Shown: piece after piece, positions 1 to 5,741 of the stretch | Layout of the letters: every line of letters starts with the position of its first letter | How positions within the stretch are numbered: position 1 is the stretch's first letter | The notes under the pieces: generated by a model | What the model was told of the DNA's origin: nothing | Databases searched by the model: none | The model's input: the letters and a program-made list of their open reading frames with translations, nothing else | Source: Chloroflexota bacterium | Lineage (GTDB): Bacteria; Chloroflexota; UBA11872; VXOZ01 | DNA: 7,095 nucleotides | Reading direction: 5' to 3' | NCBI GenBank assembly: GCA_009839775.1 | Contig: VXOZ01000093.1 | Location: forward strand, 7,809 to 14,903 | Translations under genes and position numbers: made by a program

Positions 1-292
1 TGACTGAGAGCGGCGGCTTCACGGCCGGCGGCCCGACCGGCACGCGTGCCGCGAGAAACCGCGCCGCGTCTACCGGCACGTTCTCAAACTCGTAGGTGAT
101 AAGCGAGAGGTCTTCAGCGAAGCGGGCGAGTGCCTCACGGTCGTCGAAACTCTTGCCTACGACGAGCTCGGCCATTGCGCCGGCCGGCGCATCGTCGTAG
201 GTATCGAATATGCGGAACCGCAGACCCAGTGGATACCCCGCCAGGGCCAGCATGCGGCCGAGTTGTCCGCCGCCCAATATGCCTACAGTCAT
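1..292 (-). CDS. purK: 5-(carboxyamino)imidazole ribonucleotide synthase PurK, N-terminal part (runs off the left edge)
   Basis: PurK is the ATP-grasp enzyme that joins bicarbonate to AIR using ATP to make N5-CAIR, a cytoplasmic step of de novo purine synthesis. Only the first 97 codons lie in the window and the frame is open to the edge. The N-terminus shows the canonical nucleotide-fold motif GILGGGQLGRM (residues 4-14), and the typical YEFENVP motif is at residues 67-73; both are diagnostic of PurK. The ATP-grasp core lies outside. The start is the ATG at 292-290, which overlaps the purE stop as ATGA. The upstream Shine-Dalgarno match is weak (GAGAGAA), so translational coupling to purE is likely. 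This purE-purK order is the common bacterial arrangement, and the product feeds or is fed to PurE directly. The assignment is firm; completeness cannot be judged. Confidence 0.94.
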   Translation of the reverse strand, partial: MTVGILGGGQLGRMLALAGYPLGLRFRIFDTYDDAPAGAMAELVVGKSFDDREALARFAEDLSLITYEFENVPVDAARFLAARVPVGPPAVKPPLSV

Positions 293-804
293 TCCGATTC
301 TCTCGGATCGGGGTGAGCGAGCACGTCGCCGGTCTGCTGCTTGCGATATCTTTCATAAGCCGAACGGAACTGCGGGTGCTTGCCGCCAAGAATCGCAGCA
401 GCCAGCAGCGCCGCGTTGACCGCTCCGGCGCGGCCGATCGCCAGTGTGCCCACCGGCACGCCCGCGGGCATCTGCACGATGGAGAGAAGCGAATCCATGC
501 CATTGAGCGCCCGCGACTGCACCGGCACGCCGAGCACGGGCAAGCTCGTCTTGGCCGCCGTCATGCCCGGCAGGTGCGCCGCGCCTCCCGCACCGGCGAT
601 GATGACCTCAATGCCCCGCTCCACCGCCGTCTCGGCATAGTCGAACATCTGATCGGGAGTCCGATGCGCGGAGACGACACGCACCTCATGCGGCACACCC
701 AATTGCTCCAGCGTCTCCACCGCGTGGCGCATCGTCTCCCAATCCGACTTGGAACCCATGATTATGCCGATTAGAGGCTGCTTAGGGGATTCAACCTTGT
801 CCAC
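289..804 (-). CDS. purE: N5-CAIR mutase PurE (class I)
   Basis: PurE moves the carboxyl group of N5-CAIR to carbon 4 to give CAIR, the step after PurK. The 171-residue protein has the usual class I length and all the family motifs: the phosphate-binding GIIMGSKSDWETM (13-25), SAHRTP with the catalytic-type His47 (45-50), the AGAGGAAHLPGM loop (70-81), and GVPVQSRALNGMDSLLS (92-108). The presence of purK next door fits the class I N5-CAIR route rather than the AIR carboxylase (class II) route. The start is a GTG (804-802) preceded by a good Shine-Dalgarno sequence, AGAAGGA at 817-811, with a 6-base spacer. About 25 residues after the last core helix (from roughly 147) are charged and poorly conserved in the family. 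No in-frame alternative start has a comparable ribosome binding site. Confidence 0.98.
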   Translation of the reverse strand: MDKVESPKQPLIGIIMGSKSDWETMRHAVETLEQLGVPHEVRVVSAHRTPDQMFDYAETAVERGIEVIIAGAGGAAHLPGMTAAKTSLPVLGVPVQSRALNGMDSLLSIVQMPAGVPVGTLAIGRAGAVNAALLAAAILGGKHPQFRSAYERYRKQQTGDVLAHPDPRESE

Positions 805-810
805 GTATTT

Positions 811-817
811 TCCTTCT
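811..817 (-). promoter_or_regulatory. Ribosome binding site that fixes the GTG start of purE
   Basis: On the minus strand AGAAGGA is followed by six bases and then GTG at 804-802. This supports GTG over the internal ATG at codon 16, which lies inside the conserved GIIMGSKSD motif and so cannot be the true start. Confidence 0.75.
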
Positions 818-856
818 AAACTTCATGACCAATCTGATACGGTATTTTTATTTCCA

Positions 857-1780
857 TTATTGGGCAACTCGGTCGTGCCAATCCAACACGCTGCGATAGT
901 CGAGGAATGTACACAGCTCATACAATCCGCTGGCTTGGAATGTGGGACGGCTCAACTGACGGGCAAACAGATCACGCCGCGCGGTGTTTGATACCACACT
1001 GAACCGGGGCAAAAGACTTGGCACCGTTAGATGGATGTCATTAAAACGCAAGAGACCGGAATAGATAGGCGTTGAGTGCTCCACCTCAAAGAGCGCTTGC
1101 AACACGTTTGCGCCTTTATTGATCCAAATCACATCCACTTCGGCCAAGGTGTTGGCTACTGGATCGTAGCCAAGAGGAAGGCTTTCTCGGCACTCAAACG
1201 GTATGGTCATCGACCAATCTATTCTTGGACGGTCGCTCTGTGGGATCCAAATATCGAATCCTCTGGCTTTGCCAATCGCGCCGAGCAGCGCTTGAACCTG
1301 TGAATGTGACAGATCCGGCTGCGAACGCAGCCTACTTACATCGGTAAGGTCCTGCAATATATGCCAGCCCAACTGACCAGCAACGTTGAATCTGCCTGCT
1401 CCGGCTATGTATAGTTCTGCGCCACTCTCCTCGAGATAAACTTGTACTTTGTACTGACCGTCTCGAGCCGGTGCAATCGCACTAAACACATCCTCATATT
1501 CGGCAAAGGGCACGAAGAGCGGTTCAGCCTGATCGTCCCACAGAAAGCAGATCACTGCACGATGACCTGCTAACTCCCGCAGGTCTTCCTCTCTTAACCC
1601 GTAGAATGTCTTCTTGTCCCCGTGGCGCTTTGAGTAACGAACATAGACGCGTGCTGCATCGTCGCCAACCGTGAATAGAGATTGGCTGCGATGCAGTCTT
1701 TCTAGTGAGCCAAACCGCGCAGTCAACTCTTGCAAGAAAGCTTTCTTGATCGAGTTTGCCATCGCCAAAGCCGTTTGCAT
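857..1780 (-). CDS. Unrecognised protein with a putative divergent PD-(D/E)XK nuclease-like C-terminal half
   Basis: I do not recognise a named family. The 307 residues seem to form two parts. The first (about 7-150) holds RVYVRYSKRHGDKKTFYGLR (44-63), a hydrophobic VICFLW strand (76-81) and an IPF-like VPFAEYEDVF segment (90-99). The second (about 155-307) starts with a helix and GFDIWIP (174-180). It then has a strand with Asp216 (EVDVIWI), a strand with Glu232 and Glu234 (FEVEHST, 231-237), and YSGLLRFNDI (240-249). That order, Asp then E-x-(K/E) followed by a helix, resembles a PD-(D/E)XK core with the Lys replaced by Glu. This is inference. There are no membrane segments or signal peptide. 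The start is uncertain: ATG 1780 and ATG 1762 (codon 7, MANSIKKAF) are both possible and neither has a well-spaced ribosome site. The gene ends 52 bases before purE on the same strand, with no terminator seen between. Hand counts give 28/60 GC at 1081-1140 and 28/60 at 1441-1500, against 37/60 at 3061-3120, which suggests foreign origin. Confidence 0.85.
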   Translation of the reverse strand: MQTALAMANSIKKAFLQELTARFGSLERLHRSQSLFTVGDDAARVYVRYSKRHGDKKTFYGLREEDLRELAGHRAVICFLWDDQAEPLFVPFAEYEDVFSAIAPARDGQYKVQVYLEESGAELYIAGAGRFNVAGQLGWHILQDLTDVSRLRSQPDLSHSQVQALLGAIGKARGFDIWIPQSDRPRIDWSMTIPFECRESLPLGYDPVANTLAEVDVIWINKGANVLQALFEVEHSTPIYSGLLRFNDIHLTVPSLLPRFSVVSNTARRDLFARQLSRPTFQASGLYELCTFLDYRSVLDWHDRVAQ

Positions 1781-1804
1781 ACGCCAACACAGCTACACCT
1801 TCTC

Positions 1805-1810
1805 ATTTTA
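1805..1810 (-). promoter_or_regulatory. Possible -10 element upstream of the unrecognised minus-strand gene
   Basis: The minus strand reads TAAAAT (five of six to the sigma-70 -10 consensus), about 25 bases before ATG 1780. I find no convincing -35 hexamer 16-18 bases further upstream, so this is a weak call. A purine-rich AGAAGG (1803-1798) lies immediately downstream. Confidence 0.25.
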
Positions 1811-1867
1811 GCGAATTTCTTTACAGGCCATACCGCACCGAGCTCGAATGTGAGTGTAGTCCCATGT

Positions 1868-2056
1868 TCAATCCTCGCCAGAGTGCATGACTACCCGCAG
1901 CACTTGGCGTGCGTCTGCCAAGCGTGTAAAGTAGGTAAGTGGCACGCTATCCAACCCTTGGTTGGGCGCGACGAGGAGCGTGCCTTTATTTTCGTACTGA
2001 AACAGAGGATACCAGGCGATAGGCCGGTAGACGACGCAGGAGATTGACGGGCGCAT
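1868..2056 (-). pseudogene. Possible remnant of a gene 3' end (62 codons), unrecognised
   Basis: On the minus strand an open frame of 62 codons runs from the ATG at 2056 to TGA at 1868. It contains aromatic-rich, protein-like sequence such as RPIAWYPLFQYENKG and TLLVAPNQGLDSVPLTYF. Hand counting over the 61 codons after the ATG gives GC of about 62% at position 1, 43% at position 2 and 67% at position 3, which is the pattern of real coding DNA. There is no ribosome binding site, and the nominal start falls exactly on the rplY start, so an intact gene is unlikely. The plus-strand frame aligned with it shares the same periodicity, so strand is not settled. I recognise no family. Confidence 0.25.
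1951..1965. repeat. Small perfect inverted repeat (6-bp stem, 3-base loop)
   Basis: CCAACC, then CTT, then GGTTGG. It could form a small hairpin in the rplY leader if transcription starts upstream of it. There is no T-run, so it is not a standard terminator, and chance is a fair explanation. Confidence 0.4.
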
Positions 2057-2711
2057 GGCCAGAAAACATGAACAGTTACACGCAGACAGGCGCGAGGCCC
2101 TGGGTAAGAAAGTAAAGCGGCTCCGCCGCGACGGCATGGTGCCGGGGAACGTCTACGGACTTGACATGGAGCCGATCCCCCTCACACTCGATGGGCGTGA
2201 GTTCATCGCGGTGCATCAGCGTGCCGGCAGCACCGGCGTGATCGACCTCGCGGTCAACGGTGCGGATTCCTTGCCGGTACTGGTGCAGGAAGTGCAACAC
2301 GATCCGCCGACCAGCCGCGTGCTGCACGTGAGCTTCGTACAAGTAGACCTGACGAAGCCCGTCAGCGCGATGGTGCCGGTCGTTATTCATGGCGATGCGC
2401 CGGCCGTAGAACTCGGCGCCATCGTTATCCAGCATGTCAACGAAGTGTCGGTATCCGCGCTGCCGGATGACATTCCCGAGCACTTCGAGGTTGACGTTAG
2501 CGTGCTTGCCGACTTTGACCATTCGCTGCTTGTCGGCGACCTCGATGCGCCGGCAGGAGTGACCATTCAGACAGAGTTGGACGATCTCATGGTGCGGGCG
2601 GAACGGCCACGCGTGGTTGAGGAAGAAGAGCCGGAAGAAGAACTGGAAGGCGAGGAAGGCGAAGGCGAAGAAGGGGAAGAGGCTGCCGCGGAGGAAGAAA
2701 GCGAAGAGTAG
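2055..2711 (+). CDS. rplY: Large ribosomal subunit protein bL25, CTC/TL5 type
   Basis: bL25 binds 5S rRNA in the large subunit; the longer CTC/TL5 form carries an additional C-terminal beta domain. At 218 residues this is the long form. The N-terminal L25 domain (about 1-92) has the characteristic REALGKKVKRLRRDG (13-27) and PGNVYG (30-35). The TL5 domain (about 93-185) includes FVQVDLTKPV (94-103), the conserved LPDDIPEHFEVDVS region (136-149) and the closing LDDLMVRAERP stretch (175-185). Residues 189-218 form an extreme acidic tail, 20 Glu of 30. The ATG is supported by AGGAGA at 2038-2043 with an 11-base spacer, slightly long, and by the normal family N-terminus. The gene commonly sits beside pth (peptidyl-tRNA hydrolase); here it does not, being followed by a gap and ABC transporter genes. 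Assignment is confident. Confidence 0.97.
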   Translation: MARKHEQLHADRREALGKKVKRLRRDGMVPGNVYGLDMEPIPLTLDGREFIAVHQRAGSTGVIDLAVNGADSLPVLVQEVQHDPPTSRVLHVSFVQVDLTKPVSAMVPVVIHGDAPAVELGAIVIQHVNEVSVSALPDDIPEHFEVDVSVLADFDHSLLVGDLDAPAGVTIQTELDDLMVRAERPRVVEEEEPEEELEGEEGEGEEGEEAAAEEESEE

Positions 2712-2719
2712 GGAAGGCT

Positions 2720-2752
2720 GGCCGGCCCTTCCGGGACTCGCTGCGGCCGGTT
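2720..2752 (+). terminator. Weak terminator-like hairpin after rplY
   Basis: CCGGCC (2722-2727) pairs with GGCCGG (2745-2750), and two G-U pairs could extend the stem; the loop is about 17 bases. TTGTTCT follows, only a poor U-tract. An alternative stem, GGAAGG (2712-2717) with CCTTCC (2727-2732), overlaps and excludes it. Either could slow or end transcription just past the rplY stop. Confidence 0.25.
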
Positions 2753-2940
2753 GTTCTAACGCAATTCGTCGGATCCCCCGCAAGCGGAATCCACTGTCTC
2801 CACGTCACGCGCACCGCCCAAAGCGAGGACCATGAACGTGATTCCTTAGCGTTTCACTCGCGCGTTGCCCCTCAGACCTCAGGCGCGGCCCTTCTCCTTT
2901 CACTCGGCTCACCTCACCAGCATCTTCATAAGTGTTAAGC

Positions 2941-2949
2941 TGTTATAAG
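2941..2949 (+). promoter_or_regulatory. Extended -10 promoter for the ABC transporter genes
   Basis: TGTTATAAG fits the extended -10 form TGn-TATAAT with one mismatch in the hexamer. No good -35 is visible at the usual spacing, which is acceptable for extended -10 promoters. Transcription would begin near 2956, giving a leader of about 68 bases before the GTG at 3024. Confidence 0.45.
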
Positions 2950-3008
2950 GGAGCTGTTTCGCTCGCGGCACGAGGAAGATCTCTAACGGTGCTGACTGAT
3001 TCTGCGAC

Positions 3009-3015
3009 AAAGGAG
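3009..3015 (+). promoter_or_regulatory. Ribosome binding site that selects the GTG start of the ATPase gene
   Basis: AAAGGAG ends 8 bases before GTG 3024 but only 2 bases before the in-frame TTG at 3018. The spacing therefore favours GTG 3024 as the true start. Confidence 0.8.
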
Positions 3016-3023
3016 CCTTGCTC

Positions 3024-3909
<886 letters not shown>

Positions 3910-3926
<17 letters not shown>

Positions 3927-5193
3927 CGGCACCCGCATCGTGTTTGCGCACGAGTTTCGCAAACAGATCGGCGGCAAGGGCTTCCTTATCGCTACCTTGA
4001 CCATTCCGGTCATACTCGTCGTCCTCTGGATCGCCATTCCGGTGATTAGAGGACTTGTAGACGGTGATGATGCCGCAGAATCCGCTGCCACGATCGGCTC
4101 CGCGGACACTGCAGCTACTACCACAGAAGGCAGCGCTGCCGACCTTCCCATCGGTATCGTTGTACAGACGACCGACCTTTCCGTCGACTTCGCTCAGTTT
4201 CCGGAGTTTCGGGTCTACACCGAGACTGCGGCAGGCTTGGACGAGCTGCAGTCCGGTGCAATCAACGAACTCTTTGTAATCCTGCCCGAGTATGTCGCTA
4301 CCGGCCACGTCGAGCACTACTTCACCGACGACGCGGGTGAGGGCCGGCAGCAACTGCGCGTCATTCTGAGGGATACCCTCTTGGGCCAGACCCAGTCGCC
4401 CGAACTCAGGCAACGAGCACTCGCCCGACCGCAGTTCGCGCGCTTCACGGTGGCAGAGGATGGCGAAATAGCCGCGGAGAGCGGTTTGGCCGTTGCCGTT
4501 TCGTTCTTGATCGGGCAGGGATTCGCCATCGCGCTGATCTTTACGCTGATTGCCTACGGCACGATACTGCTTCAGACCGTATCGGAAGAGAAAGAGAACC
4601 GTATGGTGGAGGTGCTGCTCACCTCCGCCTCGCCGCTGGCCATCATGACGGGAAAAGTGCTGGCGTTGGGCCTCGCCGGCCTCATTCAGATGTCGGTGTG
4701 GGTAGCAGCGGTCATAGTGGTCGTGCCCCGCTTTGCGGGCGTGATCCCGGATATCGGTACGATACCTATTGACTTTGGATTTCTGCTGCTTGTGCTAGCG
4801 TTCTACCTCGCCGGTTACGCAATTGCGGCCGCGCTCATGGCGGGCATCGGTGCCGCTACCACCTCGGTTACGGAAGCGGGACCGCTTACCGCCTTGGTTA
4901 TCATACCGCTCGCTGTGCCTTTCTATGCAATGCCGCTCTTCCTCAGTTCCGCCGACCACTGGCTGCCGCGCTTGCTCTCGTTGCTCCCCATAACGGCGGC
5001 GACGTCGATGATGCTGCGTCTTGCGACCAGCAGCGTGGCACCCGGAGAGATTGCGCTCAGCCTGCTCTTGATGGTTGTGACGGCAGCGCTCTTGCTCTGG
5101 CTGGCGAGCCGCATCTTCCGGGCAGGTCTGCTGCTGTACGGCCAGCGCATGAGCCTACGGGCGGCGTGGACGGCGCTGCGTCATGGCGGGTGA
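3910..5193 (+). CDS. ABC-2 family transporter permease (NatB-like), first copy
   Basis: This is the membrane half of an exporter driven by the ATPase immediately upstream. The 427-residue layout is typical of NatB-like proteins. A cytoplasmic N-terminus is followed by a first membrane segment (about 25-47) and a large outer domain (about 50-192) with an Ala/Thr/Ser-rich linker at 54-78. Five further membrane segments fall near 197-221, 248-272, 288-312, 325-346 and 381-400. The conserved coupling motif SEEKENRMVEVLLTSASP (225-242) follows the second segment, and FRAGLLLYGQRMSLR (403-417) ends the protein. The start is the GTG at 3910, inside the end of the ATPase gene, with AGAGGTGA just upstream. 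It aligns with the start of the second copy (IVFAHEFRK here, IVFSEEVRR there). Its substrate cannot be inferred. Confidence 0.95.
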
Positions 5194-5229
5194 GCATCTG
5201 CTGAAACACATAGCAAGGCCAGTATCCCG

Positions 5230-5235
5230 TACAAT
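5230..5235 (+). promoter_or_regulatory. Possible -10 element ahead of the small coiled-coil gene
   Basis: TACAAT matches the -10 consensus at five of six positions, 36 bases after the permease stop. No good -35 lies 16-18 bases upstream. If used, transcription would begin close to 5242, just before a GGAGGG ribosome-site-like sequence. Confidence 0.3.
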
Positions 5236-5254
5236 ACGTAGTGGAGGGATTGGG

Positions 5255-5329
5255 ATGATGAATCCGCGTGAAGCGAAGGAGCAGGAACGATGGCGGTATT
5301 CGACACGCACAAGGCGTTTACGGCGCTGA
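5255..5329 (+). CDS. Possible 24-codon upstream ORF overlapping the small coiled-coil gene
   Basis: ATGATG at 5255 is preceded by GGAGGG (5243-5248) with a 6-base spacer, a strong ribosome site. The frame reads MMNPREAKEQERWRYSTR and continues as a basic peptide to TGA at 5327-5329, in a different frame from the gene starting at 5290, which it overlaps by 40 bases. It could couple or attenuate translation of that gene, or be chance. The peptide resembles nothing I know. Confidence 0.2.
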   Translation: MMNPREAKEQERWRYSTRTRRLRR

Positions 5330-5583
5330 TGGACGCGGGATTCACAGAGCGCCAAGCCCAAGCCCTGCTGGACGTGGGGAGCGAAGGCTACGGCGCGTTG
5401 GCGACCAAAGCCGATCTACAGACGTTGGAACGAGCGACCAAAGCTGACCTGAACACGCGCCTGCGAGAGCTAGAGTTGCGCCTGACGCTGCGCACGGGTG
5501 GGATGTTCGCGGCGGGTGTAGCAATCCTCGCCGCATTGGAACTGCTGTCGCGATTAAGTTGCCTTGATCTGTCACGCAATTGA
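5290..5583 (+). CDS. Small coiled-coil, single membrane-segment protein (DUF1640-like)
   Basis: The 97-residue protein follows the plan of bacterial DUF1640-like proteins, related in layout to the CCDC90/MCUR1 group. The N-terminal FDTHKAFTALMDAGFTERQA segment (4-23) is the usual family opening. ATKADL then occurs twice (38-43 and 49-54), exactly 11 residues apart, in a predicted coiled coil (about 36-68). One membrane segment follows (about 70-88). Bacterial members are widespread but have no established function; some are thought to associate in membranes through the coiled coil. The ATG is supported by AAGGAG at 5276-5281 with an 8-base spacer. The gene is short for the family, having only two hendecad-like units, and has nine residues after the membrane segment (SCLDLSRN end) that look atypical. 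It lies between two permease genes of one transporter, with 96 bases before it and 158 after. I infer no role beyond membrane location. Confidence 0.8.
   Translation: MAVFDTHKAFTALMDAGFTERQAQALLDVGSEGYGALATKADLQTLERATKADLNTRLRELELRLTLRTGGMFAAGVAILAALELLSRLSCLDLSRN
5401..5444 (+). repeat. Direct repeat encoding the ATKADL coiled-coil units
   Basis: GCGACCAAAGC occurs at 5401-5411 and again at 5434-5444, a 33-base period equal to 11 codons. It reflects the hendecad coiled-coil repeat of the protein; unit number varies widely among relatives, so expansion or loss by slippage is plausible. Confidence 0.7.
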
Positions 5584-5741
5584 GAATGCACAGAAGTCCC
5601 GCGCCTGAGTTGGCGAGCGCTCCAAGAACCCCCTTGTGCAGGCAATCGCGTTTAGACACCGACCTGCTCGCAAACTAAGGTAAGGGACGCGCGCAGACAA
5701 AGCATACTGGATTCCCAGACAAGCGGCTCACTGATAATCGC
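5584..5741. other. Intergenic stretch before the second permease, with a long-range inverted repeat
   Basis: No gene is seen. TGCACA (5587-5592) and TGTGCA (5635-5640) form an inverted repeat directly after the stop of the small gene, enclosing an imperfect TTGG...CCAA palindrome; there is no T-run. No good promoter or Shine-Dalgarno site is visible for the second permease. GATAAT at 5733-5738 is too close to its ATG to act as a normal -10. Confidence 0.35.

Larger units (their letters stand above)
1781..2054. other. Divergent intergenic region between the minus-strand genes and rplY
   Basis: These 274 bases must hold the promoters for both directions. On the minus side there is TAAAAT at 1810-1805. 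On the plus side, TTGGCG (1907-1912) and TAAAGT (1926-1931 region) stand about 17 bases apart and each match consensus at four of six positions, so they are weak. A perfect small inverted repeat, CCAACC-CTT-GGTTGG, sits at 1951-1965, and CTTGGC...GCCAAG overlaps the weak -35. Part of the region (1868-2056) also has coding-like base periodicity, described separately. Confidence 0.5.
2712..3017. other. Non-coding gap between rplY and the ABC transporter genes
   Basis: I see no gene in these bases on either strand; the only overlapping minus-strand frame extends into and shadows the ATPase gene. The left end holds GC-rich inverted repeats that could end rplY transcription. The right third holds an extended -10 promoter and the ATPase ribosome binding site. 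The middle (about 2760-2900) shows nothing I can name. Confidence 0.7.

Noticed and set aside
130..774. Plus-strand 214-codon frame opposite purE and purK
   Set aside because: It is antisense to two confidently assigned genes and extremely Arg/His-rich, typical of a shadow.
2636..2700. GA-rich quasi-repeats that look like a tandem array
   Set aside because: They encode the acidic tail of bL25; the units are irregular and explained by Glu and Gly codons.
2712..2732. GGAAGG...CCTTCC hairpin as an intrinsic terminator
   Set aside because: No T-run follows and it competes with another GC-rich pairing; I kept only one low-confidence terminator call covering the area.
2076..2783. Minus-strand 235-codon frame opposite rplY
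   Set aside because: It is antisense to a well-supported ribosomal gene, and its Phe/Leu-rich part is only the complement of the Glu-rich tail.
5733..5738. GATAAT as a -10 element for the second permease
   Set aside because: It is only 3 bases from the ATG, so a transcript would begin at or after the start codon, and there is no matching -35.
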